Source: Chloroflexota bacterium
GTDB lineage: Bacteria; Chloroflexota; Dehalococcoidia; SAR202; GCA-002694895
Assembly: GCA_002715665.1 (NCBI GenBank)
Contig: PAZO01000006.1
Span: 80,102-92,250, forward strand
Direction of reading: 5' to 3'
Length of the DNA stretch: 12,149 nt
The notes below the pieces were generated by a model. That model saw only the letters and a program-made list of their open reading frames with translations, was not told where the DNA came from and did no database searches. Position numbers and translations under genes: made by a program. This document shows, in pieces, positions 1-7,120 of the stretch. Each line of letters opens with the position of its first letter. Position 1 is the stretch's first letter.

Positions 1-59
1 TTTCGTTTAACTTTTGTTTTTTCTACAGCTTTGATTAGGTCTTTATCTGATTCAAACAT
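1..59 (-). CDS. Unidentified protein, N-terminal fragment (runs off left edge)
   Basis: Reading leftward from the CAT at 57-59, an open frame gives ATG followed by 18 more codons (MFESDKDLIKAVEKTKVKR) and reaches the window edge without a stop. A weak purine-rich stretch (GAGAAA, about 9-14 bases upstream on the minus strand) could act as a ribosome binding site, and the same frame is closed by a TAA at 96-98, so ATG at 59 is the only standard start codon in this short lead-in. The visible residues are charged and helical in character and carry no signal peptide. They are too few to name a family. The gene is divergent from the tRNA-Pro/acylase unit. Confidence 0.5.
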   Translation of the reverse strand, partial: MFESDKDLIKAVEKTKVKR

Positions 60-186
60 AGAATATTTTCTCGAAAAGAATAAATTAGTTTGTCCTTAAT
101 TAAAATTTTAACACAAATGTTGTAATTTAATTAATTTATCAATTTTATATTCGTGCAAATATATGATATTCTCATTGAAATTAAAA
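60..186. other. AT-rich intergenic spacer
   Basis: This 127-base spacer separates the leftward partial gene from tRNA-Pro. It is very AT-rich, with short A/T tracts such as TTAATTAA, and shows no open frame of note and no GC-rich stem that would suggest a terminator or riboswitch. It must hold the promoter for the tRNA and probably the one for the leftward gene. Confidence 0.6.
144..172 (+). promoter_or_regulatory. Candidate promoter for tRNA-Pro and acylase gene
   Basis: A TTTATA box at 144-149 (4 of 6 to TTGACA) is followed 17 bases later by TATTCT at 167-172, preceded by TG at 164-165 in the extended -10 position. The predicted transcript start, near 179, would leave a leader of about 8 bases before the tRNA. 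The assignment is by eye in AT-rich DNA, so it is tentative. Confidence 0.35.
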
Positions 187-260
187 CGGGGTGTGGCGCA
201 GTTGGCTAGCGCACCAGTATGGGGTACTGGGGGTCATCGGTTCGAGTCCGGTCACCCCGA
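187..260 (+). tRNA. tRNA-Pro (anticodon GGG)
   Basis: The 74 bases fold into a full cloverleaf. The acceptor stem pairs CGGGGTG with CACCCCG and is followed by discriminator A. The D stem is GCGC/GCGC, and the anticodon stem CCAGT/ACTGG closes the seven-base loop ATGGGGT, which places GGG at positions 34-36. The variable loop has five bases and the T arm is ATCGG-TTCGAGT-CCGGT. C1-G72 with A73 is the usual bacterial tRNA-Pro identity pattern, and G37 next to the anticodon is the usual TrmD methylation target. It reads CCC and CCU codons. CCA is not encoded (the next bases are TAAGG), so it has to be added after transcription. The acylase gene starts only 12 bases downstream. Confidence 0.97.
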
Positions 261-261
261 T

Positions 262-267
262 AAGGAG
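262..267 (+). promoter_or_regulatory. Ribosome binding site of the acylase gene, inside the tRNA 3' trailer
   Basis: AAGGAG sits five bases before the ATG at 273 and starts two bases after the last base of tRNA-Pro. It is the strongest Shine-Dalgarno sequence in the window and fixes the acylase start. Its position means tRNA 3' processing and translation initiation compete for, or share, the same dozen bases. Confidence 0.8.
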
Positions 268-272
268 ATAAT

Positions 273-2603
273 ATGAAAAATCTTAATGAATATTTACCAG
301 ATTTAACAAGTGAAATTATTACACAACAAACGGATACTGACTTAGATATTTACAGAGATGAGTATGGAATTCCTCATATTTATGCATCCAGTGATTACGA
401 CGCATTCTTCGGTCAGGGTTTTGCTACTGCACAGGACAGATTATGGCATATGGAATATGACAGAAAACGAGCTTACGGAAAACTATCAGAATTATTAGGA
501 AATGATGGTTTGTCAAATGATAAATTTATGGGAGCATTAGATATTTTATCTAATGTTAAATCTGACTTTCAACATTTAGAAGATGATTCAAAAATCATGT
601 ACAAAGCATATACTGATGGGGTGAATGAATATTTATCTCAAAAAGATTCATTGCCAATTGAATTTGAGCTCATAAATAAAACTATGGAAATATGGGAACC
701 TTGGGATTGTTTAGCAGTATTTAAGGTTAGGCATATTATGATGGGAGTCTTTGAGGGTAAAATTTGGAGAAGTTCAATGATTGAGAAATTTGATTTATCC
801 AAATTAAGAAATTTATTTTCAGGATATGACGAAGGAGCTTTAGTTATAGTTCCTCCTGAAGATTTATATAAAGGAAAAAATATTGATCCTACCAAGCAAT
901 TTAAAATTGCAATGGATCATGTGGATTTTTTATCTGAAATAGATATAGGTAGCAATAGTTGGGTTGTTGGAGGGGATTTGTCATCAACGGGGAAACCTTT
1001 AATGGCTGGAGATCCACATCGAGGCCTTGATACCCCTTCAGTGTATTATCAAAATCATATCAGGTCTGATAATTTTGATGTTATTGGATTATCATTTCCA
1101 GGATGTCCTGGATTTCCACATTTCGGGCATAATGAAAAAGTTTCATGGTGTGTTACACATGCTGGATCAGATTATCAAGATTTATTTATTGAAAAAATCA
1201 GAAATAAATCTGGAGTATTAGAGAGTTTTAATGGCGAGTCTTGGAAAAAAATAACAAAAACATCTTTTCAAACAAAAGTTCTTAATGGAGAAAATGTAAC
1301 TATTGACTCATATAAAACAGACAATGGGAACATTATTGGATTTAATAAAAACAAATCTTATGCTATTTCGTTTAAATATTCTTCTACTGAATCTCCAAAT
1401 AAAGGATTTAATGTAATAAGAAATATGCTAAATTCAAGAAGTTCTAAAGAAATAGAAAATTCTATGGATGACTGGGTTGATCCTTGCAATAATTTTTTGT
1501 TTGCTGATATAGAAGGTGATTATGGATATCTAAATCGAGGTAAAATTCCGATTAGAAATACTATGAATGCCTGGGTGCCTGTACCAGCATGGGAGCAACA
1601 ATATCAATGGGAGGGTTATATCCCATTTGAAAAACTGCCACGTATATTTAATCCTGAAAATGGATTTATCGTGACCGCTAATAATAAGATAGCAAATGTC
1701 GATTATCCTTTTTATTTGTCATTAGATAGTGCTCCTGAATATAGGGCTAAAAGGATAACAGAACGAATCAAGGAAAACATAGTTCAAGGAGAAATAACAC
1801 CTGAAAAAATGATTTCTATTCATTCAGAAATAACTTCCATTCCTGCCAAAGTAATATTAAAATCATTATCTAAATACAGTAAAAATATAACAGAAAATGA
1901 TGAATTATTTAAGGATTTTTTAATTTGGGATTCTAAAATGGAAAGATCATCAATTTTTCCGACAATTTATTCCGAAATGAGATTTTTATTAAATAAAAAA
2001 ATTATATCTAATTTGTTAGACGAGGATGCTGCTAATAAAATGTTATCTGCAGGTGGTCGGGGAGCTCCTAATCATCTAAGATCACTTGCTTCAAGGATAA
2101 TTACTCAGATTTCAAATAATACATCTGAATATTTACCTAAGCCTTACACTAATTGGAATGAATTATTAATTCAAGTTTTTGATTTGGCTATAAAAAATTT
2201 AAAAGCTAAATATGGATCCGACAGAACAAAATGGGAATGGGGAGAAGTTCATAAAACAAATCCACGCCACTTGTTATCTGACATGTTTCCTGAACTTTCA
2301 GATAAACTAGACCCTCCTAGGTTTTCAATAAATGGAGATGGTGACACTCCACATAATGCTTCTGCATCTAATGTAAATAAATTTGATGTTGTTGCAACCT
2401 CTGTTGCAAGATATTTTTTTGATGTTTCAAATTGGGATAATTCAAAATGGATAGTGCCCCTTGGGGCATCCGGACACCCTGGTAGTGATAATTATTCTGA
2501 CCAAGGAACATTATGGAAGGATGATCAAGTTATTGAAATGCAATATACTTGGAGTAAGATACAAAAAAAATATAAAAAACAAATGATATTAAAATCAAAT
2601 TAA
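273..2603 (+). CDS. Penicillin acylase family protein (Ntn-hydrolase amidase)
   Basis: This is a 776-residue member of the penicillin amidase (penicillin G acylase/AHL acylase) family, which hydrolyses N-acyl amide bonds after autocatalytic cleavage. The alpha part has the typical YGIPHIYA and AQDRLWHMEYDRKRAYGKLSELLG region (about 31-76). The mature beta chain should begin at Ser227 in GSNSWVVGG, the nucleophile motif SNxW, leaving a 550-residue beta chain. Also typical are GDPHRGL, GCPGFPHFGHNEKVSWCVTHAGSDYQD, the GDGDTPHNAS segment with Asn695 at the oxyanion-Asn position, and GASGHPGSDNYSDQGTLW near the C terminus. Length is normal. No signal peptide is visible, unlike the periplasmic or secreted classics, so it may act in the cytoplasm. 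The acyl substrate cannot be predicted. A good AAGGAG ribosome site fixes the start. Confidence 0.93.
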   Translation: MKNLNEYLPDLTSEIITQQTDTDLDIYRDEYGIPHIYASSDYDAFFGQGFATAQDRLWHMEYDRKRAYGKLSELLGNDGLSNDKFMGALDILSNVKSDFQHLEDDSKIMYKAYTDGVNEYLSQKDSLPIEFELINKTMEIWEPWDCLAVFKVRHIMMGVFEGKIWRSSMIEKFDLSKLRNLFSGYDEGALVIVPPEDLYKGKNIDPTKQFKIAMDHVDFLSEIDIGSNSWVVGGDLSSTGKPLMAGDPHRGLDTPSVYYQNHIRSDNFDVIGLSFPGCPGFPHFGHNEKVSWCVTHAGSDYQDLFIEKIRNKSGVLESFNGESWKKITKTSFQTKVLNGENVTIDSYKTDNGNIIGFNKNKSYAISFKYSSTESPNKGFNVIRNMLNSRSSKEIENSMDDWVDPCNNFLFADIEGDYGYLNRGKIPIRNTMNAWVPVPAWEQQYQWEGYIPFEKLPRIFNPENGFIVTANNKIANVDYPFYLSLDSAPEYRAKRITERIKENIVQGEITPEKMISIHSEITSIPAKVILKSLSKYSKNITENDELFKDFLIWDSKMERSSIFPTIYSEMRFLLNKKIISNLLDEDAANKMLSAGGRGAPNHLRSLASRIITQISNNTSEYLPKPYTNWNELLIQVFDLAIKNLKAKYGSDRTKWEWGEVHKTNPRHLLSDMFPELSDKLDPPRFSINGDGDTPHNASASNVNKFDVVATSVARYFFDVSNWDNSKWIVPLGASGHPGSDNYSDQGTLWKDDQVIEMQYTWSKIQKKYKKQMILKSN

Positions 2604-4168
2604 TAATCTGATTTTAGTGCATGCCCATTTAAAACTTTTGTATGCTTTCCTTTGTTTATTATTATTTCACCATTGACTATTACATATTCTATTCCTTCTG
2701 CGTATACTTTAGGGTTATCTTTAGTAGCTTGTGATTTTATTTTGTTCAGATCAAAAATAGTTATATCTGCTTTAAAATTTTCTTTTATCAATCCTCGATC
2801 TCTTATTCCTAGTTTTTGAGCAGGAAAAGAAGTGATTTTTCTTATAGCATATTCAAGTGACATGTGCTTTTCTTCTCTTACATATTCTGAAATTATTGTT
2901 GGGAAACAACCATAGGTTCTTGGGCTAGGGAAGTCACCAAGTAAAACAGCATCACTTCCAACCATTGATAATGGATGATTAATAAATTTTGGTATAGTGT
3001 TACCGTTTGCACCTAAAGCTACATAACATGTTTGTAAATCTTCTTCTAACAATATGTCACAAATTGTATCAATAGGATGTTGATTTCTTGATCTTGAAAT
3101 TTCACCTACAGATAAGCCTTCATACCTATGATTTTTAGCAAGTTTGAAATATGTTAACCATACTTGTTCCCAACTTAAAGCTCTAGGAGCAACTTCTTCT
3201 TTAAGTTTTTTTCTCATTTCGTCAGATCTAAGTATACTTTTCAAAACATTTGTGCCCCCATCTTTAGTCCAATCAGGTAGCATTATGATTAATCGAGTGC
3301 TTCCATAGATATAAGGATAGCTATCAAAAGTTATATCTAGCCCAGATTCTCTTGATTTTTCTACTAAATCAAGAATTTTTCTTGCGCCTCCTTTTGAGTA
3401 CGAACTCTGATATAAATGTGTTATGTGGACTGGGATATCACTTTTTTCTCCAATCTCAATTGCCTCTTTAAACGGATCAAGGAATTTATCACCCAATTCA
3501 TATCTTACATGAGTGTGGTATATTCCTCCATTTTTGTGAGCTTCTTTTGACAATTCAATTAGCTCTGATGTGTCTGCAAAATTTCCCGGTGGATATTCTA
3601 ATCCTGTTGATAATCCAAATGCACCTTCTTCCATTGATTCTCTTAATATTGATTTCATGTTATTAATATCATTTATGGTTGCTTTTTTATTTTCCCATCC
3701 CACTGTGTTAATTCGTAATACTGAATTACCGACCAAGTAAGCAATGTTTACAGCTGTTTTTTGGTGAAAAGCTTCAAGATAAGATTCGACTGAGGGCCAA
3801 AATACATCTTGATCAATTGTGCCATCTAATCCAGAATTTAATTCAATAAATTCATTCAAGTCTTTTTTTGTTTTGAATGGTGCATAAGAATTCCCGTCTA
3901 CTCCAATTAATTCGGTTGTAATACCTTGAGTTATCTTTGGTTCATGAAGAGGTTCATCTAAAATTCTAAGACCTGTATGTGCATGGAAATCTATAAATCC
4001 GGGTGTCAAAGTTAGCCCGTTAGCGTCAATAGTTTTTTTAGCTTCAATCCAAGAATCATGATTTCTTAAGATTTTTATATTATTATCTATTATTCCTATA
4101 TTGGACTTATAAGACGGATTACCACTTCCATCTACAATCTCTGCATTTTTGATTAGCAAATCTAGCAT
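2600..4168 (-). CDS. N-acyl-D-amino-acid deacylase / D-aminoacylase family amidohydrolase
   Basis: This 522-residue protein has the layout of the D-aminoacylase branch of the amidohydrolase superfamily, in which a metal-dependent TIM-barrel removes the acyl group from N-acyl-D-amino acids. It shows the beta-sandwich start VDGSGNP, the metal motif GFIDFHAHTG (His62, His64), EGAFGLSTGLEYPPG, THVRYE with His220, HITHL with His251, and MVGSD with Asp406. The family's C-terminal signature follows (SPRTYGCFPTIISEYVREE, FPAQKLGIRDRGLI, ADITIFD). The usual metal-ligand Cys in the GNCG motif is replaced: QGITTELIGVDG puts Asp91 there, so chemistry or specificity may differ. No signal peptide is seen, so it is likely cytoplasmic. 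It converges on the acylase gene with overlapping stops, and the ATG at 4168 matches the family N terminus. A related dihydropyrimidinase-like amidohydrolase role is less likely. Confidence 0.88.
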   Translation of the reverse strand: MLDLLIKNAEIVDGSGNPSYKSNIGIIDNNIKILRNHDSWIEAKKTIDANGLTLTPGFIDFHAHTGLRILDEPLHEPKITQGITTELIGVDGNSYAPFKTKKDLNEFIELNSGLDGTIDQDVFWPSVESYLEAFHQKTAVNIAYLVGNSVLRINTVGWENKKATINDINNMKSILRESMEEGAFGLSTGLEYPPGNFADTSELIELSKEAHKNGGIYHTHVRYELGDKFLDPFKEAIEIGEKSDIPVHITHLYQSSYSKGGARKILDLVEKSRESGLDITFDSYPYIYGSTRLIIMLPDWTKDGGTNVLKSILRSDEMRKKLKEEVAPRALSWEQVWLTYFKLAKNHRYEGLSVGEISRSRNQHPIDTICDILLEEDLQTCYVALGANGNTIPKFINHPLSMVGSDAVLLGDFPSPRTYGCFPTIISEYVREEKHMSLEYAIRKITSFPAQKLGIRDRGLIKENFKADITIFDLNKIKSQATKDNPKVYAEGIEYVIVNGEIIINKGKHTKVLNGHALKSDY

Positions 4169-4185
4169 ATTAGTTCACTTATATA

Positions 4186-4214
4186 TTTAAATGAATATTA
4201 TATGTAGTTATAAT
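4186..4214 (+). promoter_or_regulatory. Candidate promoter of prfB
   Basis: TTTAAA at 4186-4191 (4 of 6 to TTGACA) and a perfect TATAAT at 4209-4214 are 17 bases apart, predicting a start near 4221 and a leader of about 22 bases. A second perfect TATAAT at 4224-4229 lies closer to the gene but lacks a good -35 box; if used, the transcript would be nearly leaderless. No Shine-Dalgarno sequence precedes the ATG at 4243. Confidence 0.4.
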
Positions 4215-4225
4215 AGTTCTGTATA
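4197..4225 (-). promoter_or_regulatory. Candidate promoter of the deacylase gene
   Basis: On the minus strand TATACA (4225-4220, 4 of 6 to TTGACA) precedes a perfect TATAAT (4202-4197) by 17 bases. Transcription would start near 4190, giving a leader of about 20 bases with only a weak AAGTGA as ribosome site. It interleaves with the divergent prfB promoter. The assignment was made by eye in AT-rich DNA. Confidence 0.4.
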
Positions 4226-4242
4226 TAATCTAACTTGTTTTT

Positions 4243-5338
4243 ATGGAAAATGCTAATCTAAAAGTTAAAGAATTATCTAAAAGATTTGACAGCCTAAGGG
4301 GGCGTCTTTGAAATTGATAAACTTAATAACAACATTCAGTTATTAACTAAACAAACTCTTGATCCAAGTTTTTGGAATAATTCAAGTAAAGCTCAAAAAG
4401 TTTCTAAAAAATTGGCTTCTTATGAAAATCAATTAAAGGAAATTAATAATGTCATTTTGAGCTTGGAATCTGTGAACGAAATTATAGAAATTGCTATTCT
4501 TGAAAAGGATAATTCTTTAGAGCCTGAAATTTTAGAATCCATTGAAAAACTTACTCTTTCCTTAGATCAGCTTGAATTAAAAACACTGTTTGATGGCGAA
4601 TTTGATTCAAGAAATGTTATTTTATCTATTCATGCAGGAGCTGGAGGTGTTGAATCTCAAGATTGGGCTAGTATGTTAATGAGAATGTATACAAGATGGG
4701 CAGAAAAAAATGATATGAGCGCAAAAATATTAGAAATTTCTAGAGGAGATGAAGCAGGAATTAAAAGTTGTACCATAAGTATTGATGGATTTAATTCTTA
4801 TGGTATGCTCAGAAGTGAAAAAGGAGTCCACAGATTAGTAAGACTTTCCCCATATGATTCAGATAATGCAAGGCATACCTCATTTGTTCTTGTTGAAATT
4901 TTGCCTGAAATAGAATCCGATATAGAAATCGATATCAAATCAGATGATTTGCAAATAGAATCTTTTAAAGCGGGTGGAGCAGGGGGGCAAAGTGTCCAAA
5001 AAAATTCCACAGCAATAAGAATTACTCATCTTCCTACGGGAATAAAAGTTTCATGCCAAAATGAACGATCTCAAGCACAAAATAAAGAAATAGCCATGAA
5101 AATTTTAAAATCAAGATTATTATCTTTAGAAATTAAAAAACGAGATGAAAATGAGAAAAAATTAAAAGGTCCACATGTTTCAGCAGAATGGGGAAATCAG
5201 ATTAGAAGCTATGTACTTCATCCGTATAAAATGGTTAAGGATCATAGAAGTAATTGGGAATCTTCGGATCCTGATAATGTTTTAGATGGCGAACTAAATA
5301 GCTTTATTGATAAATATTTAAGAATGGGGAAAAATTAA
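4243..5338 (+). CDS. prfB: Peptide chain release factor 2, expressed through +1 programmed frameshift
   Basis: RF2 recognises UAA and UGA in the ribosomal A site and triggers release of the finished peptide. The gene is in two frames: 22 codons from ATG 4243 to CTT 4306-4308, then TGA 4309-4311, where a +1 shift (T4309 skipped) continues at GAA 4310 to the TAA at 5336-5338. The joined product is 364 residues, against 365 in E. coli. Landmarks are LDPSFW near the N terminus, the HAGAGGVESQDWASMLMRMY core, RHTSF, the catalytic GGQ at about 247-249, and SQAQNKEIAMKILKSRL. The anticodon-like tripeptide is SPY (202-204), where RF2 normally has SPF. The frame alone opens only at an internal TTG (4412), which is Leu57 of the real protein, not its start. 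Regulation is autogenous: scarce RF2 favours the shift. Confidence 0.97.
4297..4311 (+). promoter_or_regulatory. prfB programmed +1 frameshift site
   Basis: AGGGGG (4297-4302) acts as an internal Shine-Dalgarno element. Three bases later comes CTT TGA (4306-4311), the slippery Leu codon followed by the in-frame stop. Order and spacing are identical to the E. coli prfB site; only the intervening codon differs (CGT for TAT), and the base after TGA is A rather than C. The frame before the site carries an RF2 N terminus and the +1 frame after it continues RF2 with no gap. Confidence 0.96.
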
Positions 5339-5340
5339 AA

Positions 5341-5371
5341 TTTACTTAATATTTCAACTATAGTATATAAT
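5341..5371 (+). promoter_or_regulatory. Candidate promoter of the ABC importer operon
   Basis: A perfect TATAAT lies at 5366-5371, in the 57-base gap between prfB and the binding-protein gene. The best upstream box is TTTACT at 5341-5346, with a long 19-base spacing, so the -35 is weak. A start near 5378 would give an 18-base leader containing TAGGT as a weak ribosome site. No hairpin terminator for prfB is visible in the gap. Confidence 0.35.
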
Positions 5372-5395
5372 TTAAAACTAGATTAGGTACAAATT

Positions 5396-7102
5396 ATGAA
5401 TTTGAAGAATTATACAAAATTAAACAAACTAAAATTTTCTTTTATTTTGATGACTTTGTTTTACACTATTGCGTTTACCGCATTTATCATTGGATGTTCA
5501 GCGGATACAAATGAAGAAACATTAAATGCCATGCCGTTAAGATCTGATTCTGAAGTTAAAAATAAAACAAACAATAATAGTACTAGTTGTTCCAATTCGC
5601 AAGTTGCCGAAAATACACTAAATATACTTTACTCCGATCCACCTACCTTAGATCCCCACATAGCACAAGATTCAACATCTGCTTCCATAATACTAGAATT
5701 GTATAGCGGATTGGTTTCGTTAGATACAGATTTGAAGATAACACCAGATTTAGCTGAATCGTGGAAAATAAGTGATGATGGTATGAAATATACTTTTATT
5801 ATCAGAGATAATATCAAATTTCACAACGGAAAAAAAATTACAGCTTCTGATATAGTATGGTCATTCAATCGCGCTGCAGATCCCAAAACTGCATCTATTA
5901 CAGCAAAAGATTATCTTAGTGATATTATAGGTGTTACGGAAGTGATCAACGGTAAGGCAACAACAATTAGCGGTATCAAAGAAATTGATGATCGAACTAT
6001 AGAAATTAATATAGACTCCCCAAAAGCTTATTTTCTTGCAAAACTTACTTACCCAGTAGCATTTATTCTTGACCAAGAAAGTTTAAGTGATCCTAATTGG
6101 ATTCAAAAACCAAACGGATCTGGACCTTTCATTCTAGATGAATATTTGGTTGGTGAAAAATTAATATTAAAAAGAAATGATAATTGGCATAAAACTGCAG
6201 CGAAATTAGATTATGTTTCTATGAACTTGGCAGGAGGATCTGCCATGGCTATGTACGAAAATTGTGAAATTGATATCACTGGTGTAGGCATGTCAGATTT
6301 AGAGCGTGTCCTTGATCCAAGTAGTGAATTAAACAATGACGTAGTTGTTGCTCCGTTGGATTTTTCTCAATATTACATTGGTTTTAATCTTAAAGAACCA
6401 CCTTTTGACGATATTTATTTTAGGCAAGCATTGGCATATTCAATTAATAAAGAATTAATAGCAACTGAAGTTTTATCAGATTTAGTAAAACCTGCTTATA
6501 ATATACTGCCTCCTGGATTCCCTGGTTATAATGAAAATGTTAAAGGATTTAAATTTGATGAACAATTAGCAAAAGATGCTCTTTCAAAATCTAAATATTC
6601 TGACATTACCAAATTACCAAGGTTAATTTTATCTGTTCCAGGAACAGGCGGAAGTGCCGGACTTGATATTGAGGTTATACTTGAAATGTGGAAGCAGACT
6701 TTGGGAATTGATGTGGAAATACAACAGTTAGAGTGGGCTACTTTTCTTCAAATGTTAAATAAAAAAGAGTTACAATTTTTCTCTGGACTAGGATGGGTTG
6801 CGGATTACCCAGATCCGGAAAATTTTTTGGACATTAATTTTCACTCAAAAAAATCTACTAATCATAACAATTACATAAATCCAAAGGTTGATAATCTATT
6901 AGAATTAGCCAGAGTTGAGCAGAACGTTTCGACACGTTTAGATCTTTACAATCAAGCTGAAAAGATTATTGTAAACGAGAGCCCCTGGATTCCATTATGG
7001 TTTCCTGGTGATCAATATGTACTTATTAATCAAAGAGTAAAAAATTATAAACTTACTCCAATGAGTGTACCTAAGTATGCATTGGTTGAAATTGTAGATT
7101 AA
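5396..7102 (+). CDS. ABC transporter substrate-binding lipoprotein, family 5 (peptide/nickel type)
   Basis: This 568-residue extracytoplasmic receptor is of the DppA/OppA/NikA family (SBP_bac_5), which captures oligopeptides or similar solutes for an ABC importer. The N terminus has a basic start, a hydrophobic core (about 14-33) and a lipobox FIIGC, so Cys34 should be the lipidated first residue of the mature protein. A Ser/Asn/Lys-rich tether (about 35-72) follows. The receptor core opens with NTLNILYSDPPTLDPH, has LAESWKISDDGMKYTFIIRDNIKFHNGK and NGSGPFILDEY, and near the C-terminal lobe GLGWVADYPDPENFL, all typical of the family. The ligand cannot be named. It is followed after 18 bases by the first permease gene, so it is the first gene of the transport operon. 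Confidence 0.95.
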   Translation: MNLKNYTKLNKLKFSFILMTLFYTIAFTAFIIGCSADTNEETLNAMPLRSDSEVKNKTNNNSTSCSNSQVAENTLNILYSDPPTLDPHIAQDSTSASIILELYSGLVSLDTDLKITPDLAESWKISDDGMKYTFIIRDNIKFHNGKKITASDIVWSFNRAADPKTASITAKDYLSDIIGVTEVINGKATTISGIKEIDDRTIEINIDSPKAYFLAKLTYPVAFILDQESLSDPNWIQKPNGSGPFILDEYLVGEKLILKRNDNWHKTAAKLDYVSMNLAGGSAMAMYENCEIDITGVGMSDLERVLDPSSELNNDVVVAPLDFSQYYIGFNLKEPPFDDIYFRQALAYSINKELIATEVLSDLVKPAYNILPPGFPGYNENVKGFKFDEQLAKDALSKSKYSDITKLPRLILSVPGTGGSAGLDIEVILEMWKQTLGIDVEIQQLEWATFLQMLNKKELQFFSGLGWVADYPDPENFLDINFHSKKSTNHNNYINPKVDNLLELARVEQNVSTRLDLYNQAEKIIVNESPWIPLWFPGDQYVLINQRVKNYKLTPMSVPKYALVEIVD

Positions 7103-7120
7103 AATCACTAAAGTTAAATA

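Noticed and set aside
60..186. Possible riboswitch, T-box or repeat array in the spacer before the tRNA
   Set aside because: No GC-containing stems, specifier loop or repeated units are visible. The A/T tracts are explained by base composition.
638..895. Open frame of 85 codons on the minus strand, and similar short frames at 1027-1221, 4798-5010, 5629-5817, 5861-6076, 7738-7932 and 9892-10098
   Set aside because: Each lies wholly within a well-supported gene in another frame or strand and has low-complexity or composition-driven sequence without motifs.
4309..4311. In-frame TGA in prfB as a sign of a pseudogene
   Set aside because: The AGGGGG and CTT TGA arrangement is the known regulatory recoding site, and both halves are intact.
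4412..5338. A 308-residue RF2 starting at TTG 4412
   Set aside because: TTG 4412 is an internal Leu codon. RF2 homology continues upstream through the frameshift site to ATG 4243.
5339..5395. Possible terminator after prfB
   Set aside because: The gap is AT-rich without a stable stem followed by a T-run. It looks more like a promoter.
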